Positions 1 to 9,700 of a stretch of DNA of 64,000 nucleotides are shown here, in pieces. The stretch is from contig NZ_CP036339.1 in the NCBI RefSeq assembly GCF_007746075.1, forward strand, positions 2,304,885-2,368,884. Reading direction: 5' to 3'. The stretch is from Lacipirellula limnantheis. GTDB taxonomy: Bacteria > Planctomycetota > Planctomycetia > Pirellulales > Lacipirellulaceae. The notes beneath the pieces are model-generated. The model was not told where the DNA came from and did not search any database. It saw only the letters and a list, made by a program, of their open reading frames with translations. The position numbers were made by a program, and so were the translations under genes. Positions within the stretch are counted from its first letter, which is position 1; each line of letters opens with the position of its first letter.

Positions 1-1143
1 GCCGACGCGAAACGAGATCATCCGCGGCCACATGTGGGCGAAGTCGTTCGCCGGACTGACGACATTAGCGGCGATGTTCGTTGCCAACGTGGCGATCGCG
101 AGTGACGCCATCGCCACGATCAGTACCGCCCGGTTCTCAAACAACGAGAGCAAGAAGACCGGGTCCCACAGCTTTTTCGCTTGCTCAGCCGGCAGGTTTT
201 TGTAAATCACCATGGCGGCGGAGGTAACTGCGACGCCGATAAACGAGTAAAGTCCCATCGTCGTCGGCAACCCGAGCGCCTGCCCCAGCATCTGATCCCG
301 CTGCGAGCGGGCATAGCGGCTGAAGTCGGGAATGTTGAGCGCCAATGTCGCCCAGAAACTAACGTTGCCCGTCAGGGCCAGGACGAAGAAGCTCCAAAAC
401 TTACCTGCCTTGGGTCCCCCTTCGACGAACTGCGACGGCCGCGTCAGCATCTCGCCAAACCCGCCTGCGGTGCTATAGGCCCATGCGAGCAATGCGAGCC
501 CAAGTACGATCAGCAGCGGCGCTTTGACGTTCAACAGCAAGCGAATCGAATCGATCCCCTTGTAAATGACGAACATGTTCACCAGCCAGAAAGCCAAGAA
601 GCAGACGAGCTGCGCCCCGTTGATCCCCAACCCGGTGCTCGCTGGGTCGTTGGAGTCAGCGAACAGCAACGGCAGTTCGCCCCACGCCGGAAAGAACTCC
701 TTCAGCAGCGTGTAGATCGCCTCGCCGCCAATCCACGTCTGGATGCCGAACCACCCGCATGCCACCAGCGCCCGCAGCAACGCCGGCACGTTCGCGCCCA
801 AGATGCCGAAACTCGCCCGACAATAGACGGGAAACGGGATGCCGTACTTTGTCCCGGCGTGAGCGTTGAGCACCATCGGAATCAGCACGATGACGTTGCC
901 GAGGAACACCGTCAGCACCGCCTGTCGCCAGTCCATGCCGCCATCGATCAGCGAGGACGCCAGCATGTACGTCGGGATGCACGCCGACATACTGATCCAC
1001 AGTACGGCGATGTCCTTCATCCCCCAGCGGCGCTCAGCCCGCGTCGTCGGCGCCATGTCGTGGCTGTAGTAGGGCGACGACGACAAATCGACGTTCGCTT
1101 CGACCAAGCCGTCGATCATCGTTTGGCTGGGAGGGGCGGGCAT
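1..1143 (-). CDS. NCS1-family nucleobase/allantoin permease, 3' end outside window
   Basis: Inner-membrane symporter of the nucleobase:cation symporter-1 family, which imports uracil, cytosine, hydantoin or allantoin. It starts at ATG 1143..1141; 381 residues are visible and the stop lies beyond base 1. The N-terminus carries the family-like WISMSACIPTYMLASSL helix near residue 50, followed by about ten hydrophobic segments; FGILGANVPALLRAL and NIPDFSRYAR are further NCS1-like stretches. It is divergent from the aminotransferase at 1340 across a 196-base spacer that must hold both promoters. The neighbouring PreA-like gene suggests uracil or another pyrimidine as substrate, but allantoin is equally possible because an allantoin pathway lies 17 kb away. 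The family is clear; the substrate is inferred. Confidence 0.9.
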   Translation of the reverse strand, partial: MPAPPSQTMIDGLVEANVDLSSSPYYSHDMAPTTRAERRWGMKDIAVLWISMSACIPTYMLASSLIDGGMDWRQAVLTVFLGNVIVLIPMVLNAHAGTKYGIPFPVYCRASFGILGANVPALLRALVACGWFGIQTWIGGEAIYTLLKEFFPAWGELPLLFADSNDPASTGLGINGAQLVCFLAFWLVNMFVIYKGIDSIRLLLNVKAPLLIVLGLALLAWAYSTAGGFGEMLTRPSQFVEGGPKAGKFWSFFVLALTGNVSFWATLALNIPDFSRYARSQRDQMLGQALGLPTTMGLYSFIGVAVTSAAMVIYKNLPAEQAKKLWDPVFLLSLFENRAVLIVAMASLAIATLATNIAANVVSPANDFAHMWPRMISFRVG

Positions 1144-1339
1144 CAAGCTAGACCTTTGCACTCGAGAATTGTTGCTACTCAGACGGCCGCCGTTTCCTGA
1201 TGCTTGCAGTAAATCTTGCCTGACCTATCCGGTCAACGCTGATCGCCCGGCGCCGCCTCGAAATTCGGTGGTGTCTGCCCATGCAACCCGCTAGAATCGG
1301 CGCAGAAGCGGCCGTCCCCGTCCAACGAGAGCCCTGCCC

Positions 1340-2701
1340 GTGCCCACCGAAACTCGCGCCTCGCTGCCGATCATCGATCACCGCCCCGCTGCCTACGATG
1401 GGCCGTCCAAGTCCGAAGTCCTCGCCGTCCGGCAACAATATCTCACCCCCGGGCTGATCACCTACTACCGCGATCCGCTGCTGCTGGTCGAAGGCCACAT
1501 GCAGTATCTGTGGGACGAGACCGGCAAGCGCTACCTCGACGCGTTCGCCGGTATCGTCACGGTCTCGGTTGGCCACTGCCACCCCGCCATCGTCAAGAAG
1601 GTGCAGGAACAAGTCGGCAAGCTGCAGCACGTCACGACGATCTACCTCCACCCGACCATCGGCGAGTTCGGCAAGAAGCTGGCCGAACACTTTCCCAAGG
1701 GCAGTGGGCTGACGCAAACGTACTTCACCAACTCCGGCAGCGAAGCGAACGAGATCGCCATCCTCTCGGCACGCGAATTCACCGGCAACCAAGAAGTGAT
1801 CAGCCTCCGGAACTGCTACCACGGCGGCACGCAGGCAACGATGGCCCTCACGGCCCACAGCACGTGGAAGTTCAAGACGAACCCGACGATCAACGTCAAG
1901 AACGCGCTGGCTCCCTACTGCTATCGTTGTCCGTACGGACTCGAGTATCCGAGCTGCGGGCTGAAGTGCGCCAAAGACGTCGAGAACGTCATCAAGTACG
2001 AGACGAGCGGTCAGGTCGCGGCGTTCATTGCCGAATCAATCCAAGGGGTCGGCGGCGCCGTCACTCCGCCTCCCGGCTACTTCGAGATCGTCTACGACAT
2101 TGTCCGCAAAGCCGGCGGCCTCTGCATCGCCGACGAAGTGCAAAGCGGCTTCGGCCGCACCGGCGACCGTTTTTGGGGTTTTGAAAACTACGGCGTCACG
2201 CCAGACATGGTGACGATGGCCAAGGGAATCGGCAACGGCGCCCCGCTCGGCGCGTGCACGACGCGGCCCGAGATCGCCGCGATGATGAAGAACCGCATCC
2301 ACTTCAACACCTACGGCGGCAACCCAATCTCGATGACGCAGGGCCTCGCGACGCTCGAAGTGATCCATAACGAGAACATTCAGCAGAACGCAAAAACGAT
2401 CGGCGATCATCTCAAGCATCGCCTCCTCGAATTGCAAGAACGCCACCCCCTCATCGGCGACGTCCGTGGCATGGGCCTCATGATTGGCGTTGAGCTAGTG
2501 CGTGACCGCAAATCAAAGGAACCCGCCAACACCGAAGCCGCCGATGTTATGGAGAAGGCGAAGGAACGCGGACTGATCATCGGCAAGGGAGGCCTCTTCG
2601 GCAATACGCTCCGCATCAAGCCTCCCATGTGCCTCAATAAAGACGACGCCGACTTCTTGGTCGATACGCTGGATGAGGTATTACTTGAGTTGAAGCGGTA
2701 G
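1340..2701 (+). CDS. Class III (AGXT2-like) PLP aminotransferase
   Basis: PLP-dependent class III aminotransferase of 453 residues, closest in style to alanine-glyoxylate/beta-alanine aminotransferases (AGXT2 group). Visible features are the substrate-side YFTNSGSEANE motif near residue 128, the DEVQ aspartate (Asp265) and the Schiff-base lysine Lys295 in MVTMAKGIGNG. Residues 194-210 form a four-cysteine insert (Cys194, 197, 206, 210) of the kind seen in this subgroup. The start is GTG 1340 with a weak GAGAG upstream. Next to a PreA homologue and an NCS1 permease, the likely role is beta-alanine (or 3-aminoisobutyrate) transamination at the end of reductive pyrimidine breakdown. Glyoxylate transamination after purine breakdown is the main alternative. 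Confidence 0.9.
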   Translation: MPTETRASLPIIDHRPAAYDGPSKSEVLAVRQQYLTPGLITYYRDPLLLVEGHMQYLWDETGKRYLDAFAGIVTVSVGHCHPAIVKKVQEQVGKLQHVTTIYLHPTIGEFGKKLAEHFPKGSGLTQTYFTNSGSEANEIAILSAREFTGNQEVISLRNCYHGGTQATMALTAHSTWKFKTNPTINVKNALAPYCYRCPYGLEYPSCGLKCAKDVENVIKYETSGQVAAFIAESIQGVGGAVTPPPGYFEIVYDIVRKAGGLCIADEVQSGFGRTGDRFWGFENYGVTPDMVTMAKGIGNGAPLGACTTRPEIAAMMKNRIHFNTYGGNPISMTQGLATLEVIHNENIQQNAKTIGDHLKHRLLELQERHPLIGDVRGMGLMIGVELVRDRKSKEPANTEAADVMEKAKERGLIIGKGGLFGNTLRIKPPMCLNKDDADFLVDTLDEVLLELKR

Positions 2702-2710
2702 GAAACAGGA

Positions 2711-2840
2711 TCTCACGCAAAGGCGCAGAGGAAGACGATTCAACTCCGCTCCCCAACGTGATTTTATCCGTTCAGTTTGCAATACAGATTACTCTCGCCA
2801 TTCCATTGTATTCTTTGCGGCTTCGCGCCTTTGCGTGAGA
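2711..2840. repeat. Long palindrome, cgcagag/ctcacg family (family C)
   Basis: A perfect 16-base inverted repeat, tctcacgcaaaggcgc at 2711-2726 and its complement at 2825-2840, flanks a loop of about 98 bases. It fills the spacer between the aminotransferase and the PreA-like gene. The arm resembles the palindromes at 29618-29730 and 20390-20409. Confidence 0.85.
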
Positions 2841-2865
2841 CAAGTCTTCTTGAATCGATAAATCC

Positions 2866-3996
2866 ATGCCCACGCTCGAGACTACCGTAGACGGCCTGAA
2901 ACTGCCGAACCCCTTCGTCATCGGCTCCGGACCTCCGGGAACCAACGGCAACGTCATCTGCAAAGCCTTCGAAGAGGGCTGGGGCGCCGTCATTTGCAAG
3001 ACGATCAGCCTCGAAGCCGATAAGGTGACCAACGTCCAACCCCGCTACGCCCGCCTGCGCGCCCAGGGTTCCGACGAGATCATCGGTTGGGAGAATATCG
3101 AGCTGATCAGCGATCGCCCCTTCAACGTCTGGATGGAAGAACTCAAAGCGGTGAAGGACAAGTACCCCGATCGCATCCTGATTGCCTCGATCATGGAGGA
3201 GTTCCGCAGGGACGCGTGGGTCGAGATCGTCGAACGCTGCGAAGCGGTCGGGGTTGACGCCTTCGAACTCAACTTCTCCTGCCCCCATGGCTTGCCCGAG
3301 CGAAAAATGGGATCCGCCATGGGTGAAAACCCGGAGATCCTCGAAGAAGTCTCCCGCTGGGTGAACGCCGTGGCGACCAAGCCGGTCTGGGCCAAGATGA
3401 CGCCGAACGTCACCCATATCGAAGACCCGGCGCGAGCCGCCTTCCGGGCCGAGTGCGAGGGGGTGAGCGCCATCAACACGATCCGCAGCGTGCTGGGCGT
3501 GAATCTTGAAACGCTTCGCCCCGAGCCGAGCGTCGAGGGATATACCACTCCCGGCGGGTACTCCTGCCGCGCCGTGCTCCCGATTGCGCTCCGCATGGTG
3601 ATGGAGATCGCCCAGGTGATCCGCAAGGAATTCCCGGGGCGCTCGATCAGCGGAATTGGCGGAGTTGAAACAGGCGAGGACGCCGCCCAGTTCATCCTTC
3701 TCGGCGCCGACACGGTTCAGGTCTGCACCGGGGTGATGAAGCACGGTTACGGACTCATCAAACCGCTTTGCGAACAATTGCTCGCGTTCATGGCGAAGCA
3801 TCAGTTCGAGCGACTCGACGACTTCCGCGGACACAGCGTTCAGTATTTCACTACTCATGCCGACCTCGTGAAACGACAGGCCGAAGCCCGCGCTGCGGCG
3901 AAAGCGAAGCACGACGCCGAGCGCATGATCCGCGCCGACGACCAGTGGCGCGGCGACGACTTCGTCGAGCAGAGCGACGCCCTGGCCCGCGGCTAG
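2866..3996 (+). CDS. preA: PreA-like dihydropyrimidine dehydrogenase subunit lacking the ferredoxin domain
   Basis: Flavoprotein of the dihydroorotate dehydrogenase fold, matching the catalytic PreA subunit of NAD-dependent dihydropyrimidine dehydrogenase (uracil to dihydrouracil). Seen: NPFVIGSGPPGTNG at the N-terminus, the NFSCPHG active-site segment with its cysteine, WAKMTPN, and the FMN-phosphate-binding ISGIGGVETGEDA. It has 376 residues; PreA proteins of about 410 residues end in a two-cluster 4Fe-4S ferredoxin domain. Here the C-terminus is a charged Ala/Lys-rich tail with no CxxCxxC motif, so electrons must come from another protein. No PreT is in the window. The stop TAG shares the bases CTAG (3993-3996) with the convergent kinase stop. 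Confidence 0.88.
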   Translation: MPTLETTVDGLKLPNPFVIGSGPPGTNGNVICKAFEEGWGAVICKTISLEADKVTNVQPRYARLRAQGSDEIIGWENIELISDRPFNVWMEELKAVKDKYPDRILIASIMEEFRRDAWVEIVERCEAVGVDAFELNFSCPHGLPERKMGSAMGENPEILEEVSRWVNAVATKPVWAKMTPNVTHIEDPARAAFRAECEGVSAINTIRSVLGVNLETLRPEPSVEGYTTPGGYSCRAVLPIALRMVMEIAQVIRKEFPGRSISGIGGVETGEDAAQFILLGADTVQVCTGVMKHGYGLIKPLCEQLLAFMAKHQFERLDDFRGHSVQYFTTHADLVKRQAEARAAAKAKHDAERMIRADDQWRGDDFVEQSDALARG

Positions 3997-5606
3997 AACA
4001 CGCCGAAGACGAGCGCGCCAACCACGCAGAGAACGACGAACACGCCGAAGCCGATCGCGGCGTACACCCACCCCGGCGGGCCGTAACTCGGCCCCGCGAA
4101 TCCTGGCGGGCGGAGCGGGTCGAACTCCCCTTCCTTTCGCGCCGGTCTCACCTTGGGCGCCGACGCCCGTGCTGCGTCGAACTCCTCTTCGAACAGCGAT
4201 TTCACCTTCTTGGGTTTTTCCGGCGTCGCGGGCGGGGGGGCCGGGGTTGCCGCGCCGTTTGCCGCGGCGGGCGATGCCGCCGGGGCGGTCGCTTTGGCGA
4301 TCTCGGCGATGACGGCTTTCTTAGGAGGCTCGTCTTCGAGCGGGGCAAGCTTCATCTCTTCTTCGGGCTCGGTGCGAACCTTCGCCGCCGCGACCGCCGT
4401 CGGTTTGCGCGTACCGCCGCTGCCTGCGCCAGGGGACGAGGCGCGGTTGCCGGAGTCGTGGCCGACCTTGCTCATCGACGCGGCGAAGCGCCGGAAGACG
4501 TCGCTGCCGAGTCCGCCCCCGCCGCCGCCGCCGCCGGAGCCGCTGGGATCTTTCCGTTTGCCGCTGTCGCCAATCGCAATGCCCCGGTCGGCCAGCCACT
4601 CGGTCAGCCGCTCGGCGACCTCCCCGGCCGTCTGGTAACGCTCGTCCGCTCGCTTGGCCATCATCCGGTTGCAGATGTTGACCAGCACCGACGGCGCATC
4701 GGGACGTTCCTTGAAGATGCTCGGGGCCTGTTCGACCTGATGCTTCAGCAGCCGCTCGGAAATTGTTCCTTCCGGAAAGGGGGGGTGCCCCATGAGGAGG
4801 AAGTAGAGCGTGCAGCCCAGGCTGTAGATGTCGGCCCGAGCATCGGCCTTGTGACTGTTGAGCGCCTGTTCGGGAGCGAGATAATCCGCCGTGCCGAGGA
4901 CGTTTTCGTTGTTCTCCAGCGTAAGCGACGCTTCATCGTCGATCAGTCGAGCGAGGCCCATGTCGAGGAGCTTCACGACCTCGTGCTTGGTCACCATGCA
5001 GTTGGCGGGCTTGATGTCGCGGTGGACGAGCCCCATGTCGTGCGCGTGGGCGATGCCGCGCGCCACCTGGGCGATGTAGTCAGCCGCGCGTTCGTAGCCG
5101 AGCGGTCCGTCTTCCTTGACCAGCACATGGAGATCGCGACCGTCGACGTACTCCATCACGATGTAGTGCGTCTTGCCGTCGTTGTCGATGTCGTAGACCC
5201 GCACGATGTTCGGGTCGTCGAGCTTCGCCGCGGCGCGTGCTTCGGTCCGGAACCGCTCGAGGTAGGTCGAATCCTCGACTCGGTTCGAGGGGAGCACCTT
5301 GATCGCCACCTTGCGCTTCATGAGCATGTGCTCGGCGAGGTAGACCTGGCTCATCCCCCCTTTGCCCAGGTGGCGCAGCAGCTTGTACTTGCCGAGCATG
5401 AACCCCTTGTGCTTGCCGGCGAGCAGCTTCTCGGACTGCCATTCGGTGAGGATCCCCGCCTCGATCATCGCGGCCGCGATCAGCTCGGCGTCGTCGGGGA
5501 CCCGATGCTTGTTCCTGGCGGCCATACCGCCGAGGAACTTGGTCAACTGGTCTTCTTCCACCAGTTGGCTGCGCCGGAGCAGGTCGAGGAATTCGTTGGC
5601 CGTCAT
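3993..5606 (-). CDS. Membrane-anchored Ser/Thr protein kinase (Hanks type)
   Basis: Eukaryotic-like serine/threonine kinase of 537 residues. Residues 1-72 are a helical N-terminal region of the type often seen in planctomycete kinases. The kinase domain runs from about 73 to 345, with the glycine loop LGKGGMSQVYL, ATP lysine Lys103, HRDIKPANC (Asp197) and a DMG triplet at 215-217 in place of DFG. A low-complexity Pro/Ala/Lys linker with a Gly run follows, and the last ~25 residues form one transmembrane helix ending at the C-terminus, so the kinase faces the cytoplasm on a tail anchor. ATG 5606 is chosen because the upstream in-frame extension has no kinase-like sequence. No sensor domain or phosphatase is adjacent; the substrate is unknown. 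Confidence 0.93.
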   Translation of the reverse strand: MTANEFLDLLRRSQLVEEDQLTKFLGGMAARNKHRVPDDAELIAAAMIEAGILTEWQSEKLLAGKHKGFMLGKYKLLRHLGKGGMSQVYLAEHMLMKRKVAIKVLPSNRVEDSTYLERFRTEARAAAKLDDPNIVRVYDIDNDGKTHYIVMEYVDGRDLHVLVKEDGPLGYERAADYIAQVARGIAHAHDMGLVHRDIKPANCMVTKHEVVKLLDMGLARLIDDEASLTLENNENVLGTADYLAPEQALNSHKADARADIYSLGCTLYFLLMGHPPFPEGTISERLLKHQVEQAPSIFKERPDAPSVLVNICNRMMAKRADERYQTAGEVAERLTEWLADRGIAIGDSGKRKDPSGSGGGGGGGGLGSDVFRRFAASMSKVGHDSGNRASSPGAGSGGTRKPTAVAAAKVRTEPEEEMKLAPLEDEPPKKAVIAEIAKATAPAASPAAANGAATPAPPPATPEKPKKVKSLFEEEFDAARASAPKVRPARKEGEFDPLRPPGFAGPSYGPPGWVYAAIGFGVFVVLCVVGALVFGVF

Positions 5607-6764
5607 GCGATCGAACAGCGGTGAGAGCTCAAGGGGCGGGAGCAAGCGTGCCGGGCGGAGGGTTGGCAGGGGGGACGCCGAACCGTGGACCGCAAGCGCT
5701 GGCCGTTGCTGGCGCCGATCGAGCGCGATGAGTGTTCTCTGTCCATGACGACGCCCTCGGTTGGGGGTCCGCTCGATCGTTGCCGCCTCACTTGCAACGG
5801 TTGGCTGACGCTGGCTCCGCCGGGGTGGTCGCCTCAACTCCCATAATAGCATGAGGTTATTGCAACGACTAGCAACGTCAACGGGAGTCGCGGGAGGCCG
5901 CGAGGGCGCCGTGCCGGGGCGCCAGACGTCGATTGGCGCGACTTCGAGTTGAACTGTCCGAATCGAAAACTGCGTTTGTCGTGACAAAACCGTGGTTGGA
6001 CCGCCGACCGGCAGCCGTTGGAGCACGCTAAATCCCGGAAAACAGAGCTCCGGCAACGGCCGGGCGACGCGGCGACTTATGTCCGCGCCAGGTGGACAAA
6101 ACATGGGCGCCGGGCGAGCCGCCGCGAGTAAAGACATGGCTCCAGAGTGGCTTGCGGCGCTGATCACGATTCGCCGCGACCATGGGCCGGTGCAGACAGA
6201 ATGGCGCTGACTTTTGCACGCGGAGCGCTCGGGGCGGGCCAACGCGGCTAAATCGGCGAGCCGCACAGGCGGGGCGTGGTGCGGGGCGACAAAGGCCCAA
6301 TGGCCGGAGCGCAGGACGACGCGCGAAGGATTAATCCGCGCTCGAATGGGCGCGCCGCGCCACGCTGATAATTGATTTGGCACTGTTGTCGTCCCTACTG
6401 TACGGCATGCCGCGTGGTAGTGGGGCGGCGGATCGGCTTTGCACCAAAAAGGATCCGTGGAAGGCGTCTCCGATGCCGATTTCGATCACCACCACAAGCC
6501 GCTGTGGTCACACAGCGCTGCGTCGGGGTCAGAGGCCACTCCCACAGTTTTTTTGGCGCCAAGACGCTGTGGATCGGTACGGATGTCCACCATAGCAGAT
6601 CGGAGACTGGCGGTGGTGAACTACTTTTGGCCACCCCGCTGGAGTGGGGGACGGGGGCTGCGCGGGAGGTGTGGGACGGCGTGGCGCGGCCGCCAGTTAG
6701 ATAAACCAAGTCCCCTGGTGTGGTGATCCGTTGCCCGGGTGCCCACGGTATCAAAAACCGGGGG
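5607..6764. other. 1.16 kb region with no convincing gene
   Basis: Several short frames exist on both strands here, but none has a domain, a good ribosome binding site or protein-like composition. The left part must contain the kinase promoter. The 6481-6580 stretch is structured: the octamer cgctgtgg occurs at 6500 and 6566, with complementary ccacag at 6542. The right end is the 3' flank of the large dockerin gene. It may hold a non-coding RNA or a decayed gene; the sequence alone does not decide. Confidence 0.6.
6500..6517. repeat. Hairpin and repeated cgctgtgg motif
   Basis: cgctgtg (6500-6506), loop gtca, cacagcg (6511-6517) is a perfect 7-bp stem. A second copy of cgctgtgg lies at 6566-6573 and pairs with ccacag at 6542-6547, just before a run of seven T. 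The function is unknown; it could be part of an RNA gene or a dispersed repeat. Confidence 0.5.
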
Positions 6765-9700
6765 CTAAAGGGGTTGGATGCCGTCTTCAGAGACGAGTGT
6801 GGCGGGTTGAGGCTCTTTCGGCGGAACTCCGGGCGGGGTGACTGGTTCCTGGCGATCGATCCAGCGCCATTCGCCGGCGGCGCGTTGGTTTGTCGCCAGC
6901 TGATCGAAGTAGAGGTCGGCGGCCTGGCGGCGGGCCGCCGAGACGGGCGCGTGTTCTTGATTGGAGGTAAGCGCCCGTTCGCTACGCCGACGCGTTGGAC
7001 TCACCGATGATTGCTGGGCGCTCCACTGAGCGCTGAGATCAGACGTGATGAGACGCGCCGCGGCCGGCGGGTTTGACGCCCAGGCGGGGTCGCTCGTGGC
7101 AGTCGCGGCGAGGGCAAGCGGGGCTTCGGCGAGGAACGTGGATGACTCGATGGCGGCGGCGAGGGCGCCGAAGTTTTCCTGCCAGATGGCCAGGTCCTGG
7201 GCGTCGACCTCGCCCTCGCCGGTGGCGTCGGCCAATTCGCTTCCGGGCGACGCGGGAGAACTTAGTGCCCGCTGCCAAGCGAGGAAGTCGGCGCCGTCGA
7301 CGAGAGCGTCGCCGTTGAAGTCGCCGGGCCCAGTGGCCACCAACGAGGCGACCGGATTGTACCGGAGCAACACTTGCGGGGCGTTGTCGCTCGTGCGGCC
7401 CTGAGCGTCTTGGATCGCCGCGGTGAAGATGTTGTAGCCACCCTCGGCTTCGCCCTTGGTGAGGACCACTGCCACGTCGACGAAGCCGCTGGCGCCAATC
7501 GTGACCGTCTTGTCCTTAACGACCTTGGTGGCCTTGTTGGCTTCGAACGGGTCAACGTCGTAGCCGCCGCCCGGGACGCCTGCCAGATGGAGCGACGCTT
7601 CGACTTGCAGCAGTCGCGCGACAGACCCGGCGGGGCCGGTGATGCGGATGGTCTGGTTGGCTTGGGCGACGACGGCGGGAGCGACAACGTCGCGCGCGGC
7701 AATCGCGGGAGTCGGCAGTGGTGCAGCGCGGAACGTGTTCTGGGAGGCGCGCCCGCTGGCCGGGGTGCGGAACGTTTGGCCCTGCTGGGTCGAGCCGTCG
7801 GAGTAGACGACGGTGACGGTCGCGCCATTGAGCTCCAGCCCTGAAACGTGGCCGGCGCCGCTGGGACCGGGGTCGACCGAACCTTTGATGCTGGTGGGGT
7901 CGGTGTCGATGGAGAAGGTGAACTCTTCGCCGGGATCGAAATTGTTGAACTGGATTTCAAGAATATCGAAACCCGTGTCGTGCGGGCTCAAGTAGGTGTG
8001 ACCAGATTGGCCGGTGAGAGCGGCGCCGGAGTCGGGGGTGAAGGGCTTGAAACGAGCGCCGCCCCCTTCGCCGATCGGATCGAAGACAAGGTCGGGAAGT
8101 AGTGCCGTGCGAGCGTCGATGCGGATCGACTGGATGCGAACGTTGCCGGTGGACTGGTTGGCGACGCGGAACGAGTTCGTGTTGAACGTCGAGCCGGTGA
8201 GGATCGTCCCGCCGAGACCTTCGATGAGGACAAAGGCGCTGGGATCGCCGACGACGGTAGGAGGCGCTTGCTCGACGCCCAGATAGTCCCACGTCACCGG
8301 AAGTGCGCCGGAGGCGGTGGGGTCGGTCGCGATCAGGCCGATGGCCATGGCGCCGGCGATCCAATCGGCGGGAACGTCGACCGCTCCGCCGAGATTAACC
8401 GCCGCGCCGCCCGCGACGGCATAGCTGGCCTGGAGGGTGTGGGCGGCCGGGTCGATCGTGAGGCGGAGTTCGACGAAACTGGCGGGGACGGCGAGACTTT
8501 GACTGGCGACGACGGCGAACGCACCGGCGACTTCACGGGCGAGTTTGATCGAGCCGCCGTCGTCGCCCGAGATGACGAGTTGGATAAAGTTGTCCTGATC
8601 ACCGCGGCCGATGTAGAAGCCCATCTCCTGGCCCGCGTGGGGCGTGACGCCGCTGAAGGGACCGAGCAGGCTGGTGCGCGCGACGAAGGGCGCGGCGGCG
8701 CCGCCGACGTTGACGCCAAACTGGAAGGCCTGCTGCTGAGAGTTCGCGGGGCCTTGGGCCGTGCCGGCGAGGGCGGAGTCGATCGTAAAGACGCCCGCGG
8801 CGCCGCCCGCGGTCACCCCTGCGGGGTTGAACAGCGAGGCGTAGTCGGCGGCGCCGTTGGTCATGAGGCCCGTGAAGCCCATGCCGAGCAAACCGCCGAG
8901 GCTGGCGCCTTCGTTCTCCCAATCGTAAAGCGTGCCGATGGGGGTGGCGGCCCCATTGGCGGCGTCGATGGCGAATCGATCGCTCACGTCGGGCAGGGCG
9001 TCGTTGTCGTCGTCGGGATCGTTCAGGTTCGAGACAAAGTCGACGTCGAAGTCGGGGGGAACCGCCGCGGGACTATTCGGGTCGGAGCCGTTGGCGATTT
9101 CGTCGGCGTTGGAGTAACCGTCGCCGTCGAGATCGTTCGGGTTGCCGCCGACGCCGCTGGAGGGTTCAAAGACGGTGACGCTGTTTTGGGCGACGTCGAC
9201 GACCCAAATGGTGCCGCCAAAGGCGCCCGCGGCTGGCGAGGTGACGTCAAGGGGTCGAAAGCCGACGTTCGAGAATAACGTTTCGTTGAGCACGACTTGG
9301 CCGGCGGCGTTGACCCGCACCCGCTTGATCGTGTTGTCGAAGCTGGCGATGAGCAGATCGCCCTGCATCGCGCCGCCGAACTGATTCGAGCCGTACTCGG
9401 CGATGCCATTGGTCGATTCAGGGAAAACGGCGAGGGCGCCGTTCTCAGGACCAGGGACGCGGTAGTCGCCTTCGATCGGGTTGCCGACGGAGACGGGGGA
9501 CTGCGGATTGGTCGAGTTGAACGTATTGCTGACGTTGGCACGCGTCGGGTTGGGATGCCCGCCGTAGTAGCCGGCGCCGGTGATGCGGTGGAGGCTATCG
9601 CCGTAGGTGACGCCGGGTTCATGGGCGCCGTTGGTCGCCGTGCCGCCGGGGCCTTCGCCGATAGGGACGTCTCCCCAGCCGGCGTTGGGGCCGTTGTCGA

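Noticed and set aside
1340-2701. Ureidoglycine-glyoxylate aminotransferase for the purine pathway
   Set aside because: That enzyme is a class V aminotransferase; this protein is clearly class III.
3768-5624. 618-codon open frame on the plus strand opposite the kinase
   Set aside because: It is antisense to a recognisable kinase domain and its translation is Arg/Gly-rich without any motif; typical of high-GC opposite-strand reading.
6372-6754. Short frames on both strands in the 5.6-6.8 kb spacer
   Set aside because: None has a ribosome site or protein-like composition; they are more likely by-products of structured non-coding sequence.
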